Source: Cladocopium goreaui
Taxonomy: Eukaryota; Sar; Dinophyceae; Suessiales; Symbiodiniaceae
Length of the DNA stretch: 64,000 bases
NCBI GenBank assembly: GCA_947184155.2
Contig: CAMXCT020001437.1
Span: 1 to 64,000, forward strand
Direction of reading: 5' to 3'
Of the stretch, positions 10,848 to 21,151 are shown one piece after another. The notes under the pieces were generated by a model, which was not told the DNA's origin, made no database searches, and worked only from the letters and a program-made list of their open reading frames with translations. The first letter of the stretch is position 1. Every line of letters begins with the position of its first letter. Made by a program: the position numbers and the translations under genes.

Positions 10848-11542
10848 CACCAAGCCCTCCCACCCACCCTTGCTTTGCTGGTGTTGCTTTGTTGCTGCTG
10901 TTGTGGGGAGGGGTGGCAGTCTACAAACCCATTGGAGTTATTGGAGTTTGTTTTATTTTTAACATGTGTGGCAGCAATGTTTCCAAAGCCAGGGCTTGGC
11001 ACAAGAACATTTTATTTGGTTTTGAGTGCCAGTGCCAGCAGGCCATCAACATGTGAAGAAACCTACATGCACCACTTCTTTGGGGTTTTGTGTTATGTAG
11101 GTGATTTGCCAATACAGTCAGTGAATTTGGCTTTGAACACACACAGTCACAAACCATTTGGGTCACCATGGGCTATGCTTGCCACCTGCAGGTGCTGTGG
11201 GCCTGATCTGATGAGTGCAGCCTGTGGCCAGTGGTAGCACTGGAACTTTTGACCTTCTGAGAGGGGTGAGCTACACAAATTTGAAACCTTAGTGGACAAA
11301 CGCCATGTGACAACACTGTGGTGGACAATTGTGCTTTGAAGGGGGGAAAACTGCCTGTCAAGAATCTGGGTGAGTTGTTTGTGTGCTGAATTGGGGTTAG
11401 TGACTTAGTGACACATGCAACAGCCAAGGTTGGCTACTGAATGTTGTGCTGGCATTTTCTTTTATTTTCAGTGTGGGTTTGTTGCAAAGGGTGCCATACC
11501 TGAAGGGTGTTTCAAATTGTGAGTTTCTAGGGCTTTTGAGGT

Positions 11543-12315
11543 CATTGCAAGGCCTTTGCACTGTTTGCACCAACCCAATGGGAATGTGATTGCATTTTCA
11601 TTGGGCTGTACCTGGAATATGGGAAAGGGGTCCCTATTTTGAAAGTCAACATGTCCCTTCTGCATTTTTTTGGGTGTTTTGGTTTATTGCAATCCCTCTG
11701 CATCAATCCAATGGAATGAAATTTGTTTTACAAGAGGAGTTTTGTATGTTGTTTTTGCAATGGGCCTGAAATATGTGAAGGGGTTCCCATTTTCAAAGCC
11801 AACATGTAATTTTTATTTTGTTTTGTTCTTTTGGTGTTGTTGCAATCCCTCTGCATCAATCCAATGAGTGACATTGTTTTTACAAGAGGGGTTTGGCATT
11901 TTGTTTGGGATAGGCATGGAATATGTGGAAGGGGTCACCATTTTCAAAGCCAACATGTAATTTTTATTTTGTTTTGTTCTTTTGGTGTTGTTGCAATCCC
12001 TCTGCATCAATCCAATGAGTGACATTGTTTTTACAAGAGGGGTTTGGCATTTTGTTTGGGATAGGCCTGAAATATGTGGAAGGGGTCACCATTTTCAAAG
12101 CCAACATGTAATTTTTATTTTGTTTTGTTCTTTTGGTGTTGTTGCAATCCCTCTGCATCAATCCAATGAGTGACATTGTTTTTACAAGAGGGGTTTGGCA
12201 TTGTTTTGGGGATAGGCCTGAAATATGTGGAAGGGGTTCCCATTTTCAAAACCAACATGTAACTTTTTCATTTTTGTTCTTTTGGTGTTGTTGCAATCCC
12301 TCTGCATCAATCCAA
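11543..12315 (+). repeat. 151-bp tandem array, unit A
   Basis: The anchor 'aatccctctgcatcaatcc' recurs at 11691, 11844, 11995, 12146 and 12295, giving spacings of 153, 151, 151 and 149. A diverged leading copy starts near 11543. Each unit contains 'tgacattgtttttacaag', 'ggggtttggcatt' and 'ttcaaagccaacatgtaa'. Unit D has the same five anchors; unit C has four. Confidence 0.95.
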
Positions 12316-12470
12316 GGGGTGCTTGCTTGTGTTTTGTGCAGGTTTTTTTTTAGGTTCTTTTAGGTTTTTCAAGGCAATGTTGGGATTTTTGTTGTTTTGC
12401 ATAGGTTTTAATAGAAAATCATAGGAAACTATAAGTTTCATATATATTAGACCCTATGTTGAAGAAACAC

Positions 12471-12495
12471 TCTCTTGAAGAAGCACTTCAAGAGA
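12471..12495 (+). other. Perfect 10-bp hairpin, 5-nt loop, unit A
   Basis: 'tctcttgaag' is followed by 'aagca' and then its exact reverse complement 'cttcaagaga'. It is retained unchanged at 39816-39840 (C) and 63051-63075 (D). It could be an RNA stem-loop or chance; no adjoining RNA gene is recognised. Confidence 0.7.
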
Positions 12496-12768
12496 TGCAA
12501 TGAATAAAGACGTGCATATGTTTTTTTTAATGCACACATACCTTTTAAATCTGTCCGTCGTCAAGATCCTCTCATCACGGTTGACGATGATAGGGGGGTT
12601 GTAACCTACCCTTTATACTTTGGATATTCTCATAATCCATTTTCAATGGAATCTGGTTCTTAACTTCAATGGGAATATTGTTCTTAACCAGGATGAAATT
12701 GACATTGCTGATGTTGAAATGTGTTGAATACTTGCAATGTCTTGAAACTTAAGCTTTACATATATCAG

Positions 12769-12857
12769 GGTAAATTTCATCACGACCTCACTGTTCTCCC
12801 GAAGCCTGGAATCATGGGAATTGGATTCGGGAAATCATCCCCAAGTGAAGATTTCAG
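12769..12857 (+). CDS. Candidate 89-nt exon, unit A
   Basis: 'tatatcag' precedes it and 'gttagtg' follows it, giving AG and GT boundaries. It encodes about 29 residues including 'LTVLPKPGIMGIGFGKSS' and ends in phase 2. The same exon is at 40115-40203 (C) and 63351-63439 (D). The family is not recognised. In A and D it looks orphaned, because the downstream sequence changes 38 bp later. Confidence 0.4.
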
Positions 12858-13175
12858 GTTAGTGAAATATCATAATTTACCCAGATATATGGTTCAAACT
12901 ATATATATATATATATGTATATACATACATAATATTATGTGTACATATATATATATATGACTATACAGCATCATAGACCATAAATCTTTGCTTCACCAAG
13001 GATGCTACTTCAAGAGGGGTTTTCTTCAGGGCCAATTTGGCCATATCAAAGGCTAAGAAAATCCCAGAATTTGCAACCCTGCTAAATTTGGGATTTTTCT
13101 AGCCTTCCTCTCACATTTGCCAGCTTCTTTGCAGCCTTTTGGCTCCAGTTGGTTTTCAAAGGGACCCCAGGCAGA

Positions 13176-13415
13176 ATGCCATCGAGAAAGAAGAGGGGGA
13201 GACCTGGTTACAAGAACCTGCCATATGACTGGCAAAACCCCATGCATCAGGCAATTCCTCCTTGGGTGAAACCTTGGCTGGGAGGCTATGGCCAACAGCC
13301 AGAGGAACAGGATGATGATGATGAGGAGGAGGAGTCCAGCTCCAGCAGCAGGGCCAAGTCGTCTAAGAGGATGCATGGCTTGAACATGAGCTATCATAGA
13401 TTTAGTAGGAAGTAG
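13176..13415 (+). CDS. AT-hook candidate protein or first exon, unit A (79 aa)
   Basis: It starts MPSRKKRGRPGYKN, which holds the AT-hook core Arg-Gly-Arg-Pro flanked by Lys/Arg. AT-hooks bind the minor groove of AT-rich DNA. Next comes 'WVKPWLGGYGQQPEEQ', a run of Asp then Glu then Ser (residues ~50-65), and a basic end with a stop at 13413. A likely acceptor, 'gaccccag', lies just 5' of the ATG. An identical copy is at 63758-63997 in unit D; B has lost it and C ends before it. It may be the first exon of a gene that continues into 13638-16440. That link is an inference. Confidence 0.5.
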   Translation: MPSRKKRGRPGYKNLPYDWQNPMHQAIPPWVKPWLGGYGQQPEEQDDDDEEEESSSSSRAKSSKRMHGLNMSYHRFSRK

Positions 13416-13637
13416 ACTGTTAGGGGCAGTTGGGGGTTCTGAAGCTAGTGGTACAGCAGCAGCATCATTGTTTGAAATTGTACCTGGAACTATTGCAAGA
13501 GGTGGCACTTAAGGTTCATCACTTTTCAACTTCCAAGATTCTAGGTTTGAATCTCCTTGTTTCCCTGTTTTGAAATTGCTTGGTTGAAAGTAAATCAATG
13601 ATTCATCATTTGACAATTTGTGGGGAAACCTGGGTGC

Positions 13638-16440
13638 AGCAGCTTGGCATCAGGAAGGAGAAGAAATCCAAGGACAAGAAGAAGGTGAAGAAAAGGAGAA
13701 AAGAAAAGGTAAGAAGGATAAGGACAGCAGCAGTGGTGAGTCAAGTTCAGATTCTGACACCATCCCATCGCAGCTAGCACAAAATTAGCCCAACACCCTG
13801 AACATCTTATTTGGCATTTGTTCATCATGGCCTGCTCAGTACATGAAAACTATTGATGAACTATTGCACCATGACATTAGAAAACATGTTTCTTGGTTCT
13901 GTTGTGTGTAGAGCCATTCATTCAATGCATTGCCATGGATTGTGTTGGCAACATCATGATTGCTAACCAACCAATTTGGCATGGAGTTTCTTTGCTTTGC
14001 CATTTTCCTGCCACTGTTTTACATCCAAGGCATTGGGTGCACCTGGGCCCAGAATGGGGTGAGACCAAAGAGGGCTTCAGGTGTACAAACAAGAAGAACT
14101 CAGTGCCCAGAAATCCAAAGTTGAAGTGGCTGGCAGCAATTGACAAGGAGAGATACCCACCTAGTTACTTGCTTGGCCATATCAAGGTTTTGGTATTGGA
14201 TAGTGGTTTGCAAAGTCTGTTTGGCTAGAGTGTTTTAAGGTTTTGGTTTGTGGAAGATTGGGTGTCCAGCAATTGGGTGAGACAGCTTCCTGAGGCACCA
14301 CTTGCATGCTCAGTGAACTCCAACTAGAGCAGCTGCTTTGGTGCTTGACTGGGCTTTCCCCTAAGATTTCTGTGAAAGACTTGGATGTGAAGACCAGATG
14401 TGAGTTGACCCTTGGCTGGACTCAGAACCTGCTAGGATTCAGAACATGGTGGAAGTACCTTGGGGGGCCAGTACCTTATGTAAAAATAGTTTATGATAGA
14501 AATTGCTTGGGACATCTTCAATGGAGGTGGGGCTTGGGTGGGGGTGCCTGGCTTTGCTCAGGAAGCAGCTGATCAAGGACCAGGCACAGAGGATTGAGAA
14601 GCAGCACCAAGGGAAGAGAGCAGAGAGCATTGCTGTTCCTTGGCAAGGGTCAGGTGGGTGGTTCACTCCATCCCATATTGTTTGGGCATACTAGGCATTT
14701 CCAGCATGCATGCAGCCCTTTCCATCTGATTGATTCACCACCCAGCCCTATACCAATTCAATCATTTATGGGTTGACTTATGTTGAGCTGCAATGTGGCC
14801 AAGGAAGACTTTTCCAATTTGGATGAATACTCAAATCAGCTGGGCTGGTACAATTTGTGGAAGAAGACTTCCAAGAAGATACTTGGTTGCACCTAAACAC
14901 AGGTTTGGCATATTTGGTATATGGATGCTGTTCCTTTTGGGTGGCAGGGATGTGCATTAAAAAATAATAATTCAATAAGCTGCATTCTGTCACAATTTGA
15001 GCCTTACCTTAGTTCCATGTGCCAAATCACCAGCCAAGGGGAGCAGACCAGCAAGACAGTCCTCCCCCACCTTCTGTCTTTCAGGAGTACAGCAAGATCA
15101 AAGGGTGCCTTGGCTCTCATGTCATGCACTGGCATCACCAATCAAAGTTCAAAGCTTGTAGTGTTTGGGTAATCACAGGTAACTGTTTTGGACCATTGTT
15201 CTAAGGTTTAATAATTCATAATAATTCATAATCCAACCATTTTGTGAAAACTTTGGCCAGCACTTCTCAGAGCTCATGGGAGGCCCAATGGAGAGCTTGA
15301 AGTATGCCATGTGGAGAGGGGCATGAAGGTGGTGGTGGGCCCACCACATGCTCCCATTGCCTTGGCCTACAGAAACTCTTGCTACTACTTGAAGCTGGCA
15401 GAGACAAGCAAGACTTCTGAGAAGCTTGGAGGCATTGCAAACTGGTAGGTGGTAATTCAAGTGTAGGCATGGCATGGAAGTAGGCTTGCAGGTTGCAGCA
15501 GGCACTGATAACTATGGTTTGGAAGGGAAAACCCATTTCATTTTTCAAATTGTTTCACCTGGTGCCTTTCCATACTGGTTTCTTTGGGGCCTGCCCCACT
15601 AGCCATCCCAGGGTGCTGATGAAAGCAGATGATGTGTTTGAGCATGCTGATGGTGTGCAAGCTTGGTATGCCAAAGTGGACACTTTGCTGGAAAAATGTT
15701 TTGGCTTATGGTTTGCAATTTGTAATGGCTGAATGAATGAGTGGCAGGGGGGCTGGGGTATTAACACCCTTGGCAGCACACTGAGCTATGCAATCTGAAA
15801 GCATTGCAACCCTTGGCTTTTGTTGAGTTGCCAGCCCTAGCAATGCAATACATTATTAAAAGTGTTGTAATAAGTGTTTGTAAGTGGACCTTTGTTTATT
15901 TCATTGAGATCCATTGGGGGGTTCTCCAGCAAGCCAGTGCATTGAGGCAGAGACTGCACTGCTGAACCAGGAGGACATGTGGGCTCAGCAGTATATCAGC
16001 CAGATGAAAGGAGAGGGGCTGGAGGGTTCATGGCAGGGTTGGCATGGCCATGTCACTGTACAATTGTTTGTGCGCATGTCTTACAAACTCATGTGCTGGC
16101 CTTGCTGCCTTAAGAAGGTGGACAGCTCACAAGCCAGTATAAAACAACAGCCCCAGGACTACCTGAAGGGCATTGGCAAGCTGTGCAACTTGCAAACTTG
16201 GAGCAGCAACTGCCATCAAAAGGGAGGCTGCCAAGTGGTTTGGCAGTGTATTGACATTATTTGTGTTGATGTTTTAAATTGCAGGGGATGGCAACCCAGC
16301 AATATGAACTTTTTTTTTGGCTGGGACATGTTGTGGGGTGTTTGTTGTGGTTGTAAATATTTGGTGGCCCAGGCCAAGCAAGCACAGCTGAGCCTTCAGC
16401 AGCTGCATCACTTGCATCAGTGCCTTCAAGTAACTTGAGT
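13638..16440 (+). other. Block of short candidate exons with GT-AG boundaries, unit A
   Basis: Several short open stretches are bordered by AG and GT. 13638-13708 is Lys-rich ('RKEKKSKDKKKVKKRR') with a strong donor, 'gtaaga'. 14030-14186 contains 'LGPEWGETKEGFRC' and 'PKLKWLAAIDKERYPP'. 14562-14653 contains 'KQLIKDQAQRIEKQHQ' with donor 'gtgggt'. 15085-15168 is 28 codons beginning EYSKIKGC, donor 'gtaatc'. About 15275-15444 contains 'KVVVGPPHAPIALAYRNS', donor 'gtaggt'. Weaker ones lie near 14778-14870, 15600-15730, 15930-16060 and 16117-16200. Together they suggest one multi-exon gene, perhaps starting at the AT-hook exon and ending in the Gln-rich ORF. No domain is recognised. Frames between exons were not phase-checked throughout. 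Confidence 0.4.
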
Positions 16441-16881
16441 AGGGCTTCCTCAGAAAGCCAGGCCACTGCTTCCACAGGGCTGGCCAAGGGTGCAGCCAGG
16501 AACTCCCCTTCCATATCACCACTGGGATACATATACATGGTGCTTACTTGGTGTGCAAATATAACAATAAGTAGTTTGGGGACACTGACACTCACTTAAA
16601 TGACATAATTAAATATATAGTTTAGTAGACATGACAAAAGGGTTGTGGTATGTTGGGCAGCTTTTTTTTTAATAATATGAGCCATATTTCACAACATTTT
16701 GTGGCCACAGTACAGAAAGCCTTGGGCAGGCATCTACTTGGGTCATGAAGGGGCAGCACTGTCCACCAGGGCCAGCAACTTAACTTGGTGGGGGTGTGAT
16801 ATTGCTTTTGCAATTATCTTTGAAATCAACTAGGGTGGGGTGAGCTATTTGTTTACTGTGCTAGGCCAAAGCTAAATCTAC

Positions 16882-18819
16882 ATGGGGGTCAAATATGCAG
16901 CCAATGGTCTTTTGGGGTTCAAATTGGAGAAAATCAAGCAAATGAGTTTGGCAGTTGGGGCATCTGAGGCATTTGTCAGCACTTATGCTGGCTCAGAAAC
17001 CTGGCCACAACCCAGGCAGCAAAATTTGCTTGAAGCTTTTGGCCAAGCTGCACAGGGGCAACCACAGATGGGACAGCTGCAGCAGCAACCAGCACAATCA
17101 CAAGGTGGCCAGCAGATGGGCCAGCCAACACAGCACCCACCACAACATGGCCAACACACAGCAGATGGGCCAGCCACCACAGCAGCAACAGCTACAAGTG
17201 TTTGGGCAGCAGCCACCACTACAAGGACCATGCCCAAGCACACAGCAGATGGTCCAGCCAACACAGCAACAGCCCCAAGTTTTGGGGCAGCAGCAGATGG
17301 GTCAGCCACCACAGCAGCAAGTCTTTGGGCAGCAGCAGCCACCACCACACAGTGGCCAAAGCACACAGCAGATGGGCCAGCCACCACAGCAGCAAGTCTT
17401 TGGGCAGCACCAGCCACAAAGCACACAGCAGATGATGGGCCAGCCAGCACAGCAACAGCCCCAAGTCTTTGGGCAGCAGCCACCACCACAGAATGGCCAC
17501 AGCACACAGCAAATGGGTCAGCCACCACAGCAGCAACAGCCCCAAGTCTTTGGGCAACAGCCACCACCACACAGTGGCCAAAGCTCACAGCAGATGGGCC
17601 AGCCACAACAGCAGCAACGGCCCCAAGTCTTTGGGCAGCAGCCACCACCACACAGTGGCCAAAGCTCAGAGCAGATTGGCCAGCCACCACAGCAGCAACA
17701 GCCCCAAGTCTTTGGGCAGCAGCCACCACCACACAGTGGCCACAGCTCACAGCAGATGGGCCAGGCACCACAGCAGCAACAGCTCCAAGTCTTTGGTCAG
17801 CAGCCACCACTACAAGATGGCCAAAGCTCAGAGCAGATGGGCCAGCCACCACAGCAGCAACAGCCCCAAGTCTTTGGGCAGCAGCCACCACCACACAGTG
17901 GCCAAAGCTCAGAGCAGATGTGCCAGCAACCACAGCAGCAACAGCCCCAAGTCTTTGGGCAGCAGCCACCACCACACAGTGGCCAAAACTCACAGCAGAT
18001 GGGCCAGGCACCACAGCAGCAACAGCTCCAAGTCTTTGGTCAGCAGCCACCACTACAAGATGGCCAAAGCTCAGAGCAGATGTGCCAGCCACCACAGCAA
18101 CAGCCCCAAGTCTTTGGGCAGCAGCCACCACCACAGAATGGCCACAGCACACAGCAAATGGGTCAGCCACCACAGCAGCAACAGCCCCAAGACTTTGGGC
18201 AGCAGCCACCACCACCACAGCAGCAACAGCCCCAAGTCTTTGGGCAGCAGCCACCACCACACAGTGGCCAAAGCTCACAGCAGATGGGCCAGCCACCACA
18301 GCAGCAACAGCCCCAAGTCTTTGGGCAGCAGCCACCACCACACAGTGGCCAAAGCTCACAGCAAATGGGTCAGCCACCACAGCAGCAACAGCCCCAAGTC
18401 TTTGGGCAGCAGCCACCACCACACACTCTTGGCCCAGAGCAGATGGGCCAGCCACCACAGCAGCAACAGCCCCAAGTCTTGGGGCAGCAGCCACCACCAC
18501 ACAGTGGCCAAAGCTCAGAGCAGATTGGCCAGCCACCACAGCAGCAACAGTCCCAAGCCTTGGGGCAGCAGATGCAAAGCACACAGCAGATGATGGGCCA
18601 GCCATCACAGCAGCAGGAGACCCAAGTCTTGGGGCAGCAGCCACCACAAGGTGGCCAGAAGACACCAGAGCAGCAACCAGTACAGCAGCCTGAGCAGAGT
18701 GCCACAGAAGAGCCAGGCCATGGCCAACAGCAACCACCTGGGCAGACACCACAACAACACATAGAGCAGACAGGGCAGCAGAGGCAGCAACAAGATGGTC
18801 AAAGCCCTGTGCCACAGCC

Positions 18820-18853
<34 letters not shown>

Positions 18854-18998
18854 GCTGACCAAGCTGTGCCACAACCTATTCAGCAGGTGGGCCAACAAGC
18901 ACCAAAGCAAAGTGGCCAGCAGCCAGATGCCACACAGAATAACCAGCAACCTGAGCAGGCTGCGCAACAGCCACCTGCAGATGGCCAGCAGAACCTAT
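16882..18998 (+). pseudogene. Gln/Pro-rich repeat ORF, unit A (frameshifted)
   Basis: A non-repetitive head (MGVKYAANGLLGFKLEK..., ~75 residues) leads into about twenty repeats of ~26 residues with the pattern Q-M-G-Q-P-P-Q4-P-Q-V-F-G-Q-Q-P-P-P-H-S-G-Q. A less regular Gln-rich tail follows, ending DGQQNL. In this copy the head frame and the repeat frame are separated by a 2-nt shortening of a CA run near 17152-17160, compared with unit B. The head may instead be an exon starting after 'aaatatgcag' (16910). Low-complexity Gln-rich proteins are often scaffold or nuclear proteins, but no role can be assigned. The TAA stop uses the first bases of unit B. Confidence 0.5.
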
Positions 18999-19065
18999 AA
19001 ACCCTTGGCCAACACCTATTCTTTGTTTGCTCACACATGCTCTTTGTTTTTGTAGCCTTGGCCAC

Positions 19066-19644
19066 ATGAGGCACCAAGACCTCAGGGACATTGAGGACCT
19101 GAACAGCTACCAGTTGTCCAGAGACTTGTTCTGGGAGTCTGAGAAGAGAGTGAGGTACACCAGTGTGGGCCTAACCCCCTATGAGATTCACTGCTTGAAG
19201 GAAGACCTGCATGAGGAGTATGCACACCATGGTAAGAAGTTGGTGTCATTGTTTGGCAAACCCAAGGGGGCTGGCCAAGCAGTGAAGGCCTTGCTGAACT
19301 TGTTTAGGAAGCAACATGATTGGGGCCAAGGGGAGATGGTGAAAGTTGACACAATCCACTTTTCTGTCCTGAAGCACCAGTTGGTGGTGGCATGGTCCCA
19401 ATTATATGATGACATGGAAGGAATGAGGCTGAAGTTGAACCATCCAGAAAAGGGTGTGGTGTGTGATTGTTTCCCTGCCACAGCCTTGATGCCCATGCTG
19501 TGCATCCATTCCAAGTTCACCAGAGTCCAGATGAAGGGTGGATTTGAGCCCAACATCATGGAGACCTTGTGCCCCACCTGCTCTTGGTGCATCAGATGTG
19601 GCAAGTGGCTTGGCTGCACATCCACTGGGTGGCTGCTTTGTTGA
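19066..19644 (+). CDS. Cys-tailed hypothetical protein, unit B (192 aa)
   Basis: Same length and frame as the unit A copy, with the Cys cluster intact. Here it is preceded by the Gln-rich ORF of unit A and not by the W/Q-rich exon, so any upstream exon has changed. The sequence before the ATG ends in 'tttttgtag'. Confidence 0.55.
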   Translation: MRHQDLRDIEDLNSYQLSRDLFWESEKRVRYTSVGLTPYEIHCLKEDLHEEYAHHGKKLVSLFGKPKGAGQAVKALLNLFRKQHDWGQGEMVKVDTIHFSVLKHQLVVAWSQLYDDMEGMRLKLNHPEKGVVCDCFPATALMPMLCIHSKFTRVQMKGGFEPNIMETLCPTCSWCIRCGKWLGCTSTGWLLC

Positions 19645-19671
19645 GGTTGCCACTGTTGAACAATCAGTTGC

Positions 19672-19752
19672 ATATATATATATACACATGTATATATATA
19701 TATATATACACATGTATATATATATATATATACATATATATACATATATTAA
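19672..19752. repeat. TA/CA microsatellite, unit B
   Basis: Same locus as 3616-3692 with a different arrangement of 'cacatg' interruptions. The TG-rich (about 19954-20390) and TATG (20481-20634) tracts follow as in unit A. Confidence 0.9.
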
Positions 19753-20638
19753 ACACATGCATCTGCAATGAAAATAAAGCATGGGGAATATCAATAAACT
19801 GCCAGCTATGTTGTTTGCCCATTGCAGCATGGAATGAACCATGTGTACAGTGTTACAATTATGGTATCAGTGAACCACAAGGCATGGCAATGATATGGGG
19901 GTGGTGTGTTTTCACCTGTTGTTTGGGCCTGATGGGCCACAGAGAGTACTAGTTGTGTATATTATATGCATGGGTTTGTGTGTGTGTGTATGCTTGTGGT
20001 TGTTTGCATGTTGGGGTGGGTGCCTGTTTGTGTGTTTGTTTGTAGGCTTGTTTGTGTGCTTGCTTTTGTTTTATGCTTGTCTTGTGTGTCTCTGTGTGGC
20101 TTTGTCTGTCACTGTGTGCTTCTGGGTCTCTGTGAATCCCTTTGTATGGTTTGCTTTTGATTTGTGTGTGTGTGCCTGTGTGTCTCTCAGGATGTCACTG
20201 TGGCCTTCTGTGTCCTTGTTTGTTTGGGTGCCCTGTGCATCTCTGTGTGTCTATGGGGGTCTTTGAGTGTCTGTTCTGTGTGTCTCTGTGTTGCTGGGAG
20301 TGTGCCTGTGTATGTGTGTGTGTGTCTTTGCATGTCTCTGTGTGTCTGTGTAACTCTGTGTATCTGTGTGTGCCTCTGTGTGTGGTGTAGGGTAGGGGCT
20401 AAGGTGCCAGCCAGCATGTGCCCAAGTGGCCACAGTAGTAGTCACTAGGGCCAGCTTAGTAGAGGGTTACATCACCCAGCTTGTATATGTATATGTATAT
20501 GTATAGGGATATGTATATGTATAGGTACAGGTGTAGGTATATGCATATGCATATGTATATGCATATGTATATGAATATTTACATGTACATGTATATGGAT
20601 ATGTATATGTACATGTATATGTATATGTATATAACTCT

Positions 20639-20845
20639 GTGTGTGGTGCATTTATCAATGGTGGTTATGTGCCTGCAATACCAATCTTGACTGTCCTGAT
20701 GATATGGGCAAACAGGTTCTGCAAAGTTGCTATGGCCAAGAGCAAGGGCAACTTGGCTGCCTACAAGGCTGTTTCTGAGAAGGTGATGTGCAGCTGCAAC
20801 ACTGCTTCAACCTTTGGTCCATGGGCTCATTGCTACCCTTGGTGA
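20639..20845 (+). CDS. Candidate short exon, unit B
   Basis: Same open frame as 4625-4831 in unit A, with the identical peptide. Function is unknown and the exon status is unproven. Confidence 0.3.
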   Translation: MCGAFINGGYVPAIPILTVLMIWANRFCKVAMAKSKGNLAAYKAVSEKVMCSCNTASTFGPWAHCYPW

Positions 20846-21151
20846 GATGAGCACTGCCAGGCCTGCCAGCTTGCACAGGCTTTGTTCCACAGTGGCTAGA
20901 TGCATGCCACCTTTCAACCCCATGATTCTTAGTGCAGGTAACTTATAATATAGCCAGTGCTGAATTGGAGTTGTGATCTGCAAACCCAGGTTGGTAGCTA
21001 ATTTACTTGTCCACCATCTCAGCAGGCCTGGTGATGACCACAGCTGCACTGTGACACTGTGCAACTCAAGGCTCAAACTGGGTTGGTGACCTGTTGTTTC
21101 TGTTGTTGTTGTTGTTGCTGTTGTTGTTGGCCTGCCTGCCTGCTTTGCCTC

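Larger units (their letters stand above)
12421..12895 (+). other. CpG-bearing segment shared with the C flank, unit A copy
   Basis: The composition changes here: words such as 'gacgtgc', 'ccgtcgtc', 'cacgg', 'gacgatg', 'cacgacc' and 'cccgaag' contrast with the CpG-poor sequence on both sides. The segment is present in A, C and D and is deleted from B. In A and D it stops at 'atatatggttc' and changes into a TA repeat. In C the same sequence runs on into the CpG-containing region from 40242. It holds a hairpin and a candidate 89-nt exon. Confidence 0.7.
9671..13175. other. Non-coding span between ORF-L and AT-hook exon, unit A
   Basis: Apart from the 128-bp and 151-bp arrays and the CpG-bearing segment (listed separately), 9671-10093 and 10848-11542 are T/G-rich and carry no convincing long coding frame. 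A possible short exon lies between 'gccaatacag' (11110-11119) and 'cacctgcag' (11181-11189). Its frame includes 'NTHSHKPFGSPWAMLA'. Support is weak. Confidence 0.4.
2945..18998 (+). repeat. Tandem unit A (~16.05 kb), most complete copy
   Basis: The left boundary is where similarity with the B and C starts begins ('aaacccttggcc'). The right boundary is where the same word starts unit B. Contents in order: Cys-tailed ORF, TA/GT/TATG microsatellites, ORF-L, 128-bp array, 151-bp array, CpG-bearing segment, AT-hook exon, multi-exon block and Gln-rich ORF. Compared with B, C and D it has about 45 extra bp in the GT-rich stretch (around 3895-3945). CpG is sparse and TG/CA abundant through most of the unit. 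No terminal inverted repeats, transposase or reverse transcriptase are visible, so I call it a segmental tandem repeat and not a transposon. Confidence 0.9.

Noticed and set aside
9839..11056. Long ORFs on both strands across the 128-bp array as genes
   Set aside because: The period is not a multiple of 3, and the same peptides appear in all frames; best explained by the repeat.
16983..18872. 629-codon open frame on the - strand opposite the Gln-rich ORF
   Set aside because: It is the shadow of a 78-bp repeat with no stop in that phase; an Ala/Val-rich low-complexity product with no independent support.
2945..18998. Unit as a classical DNA transposon or Polinton-like virus element
   Set aside because: No terminal inverted repeats, integrase, DNA polymerase B or capsid motifs are visible.
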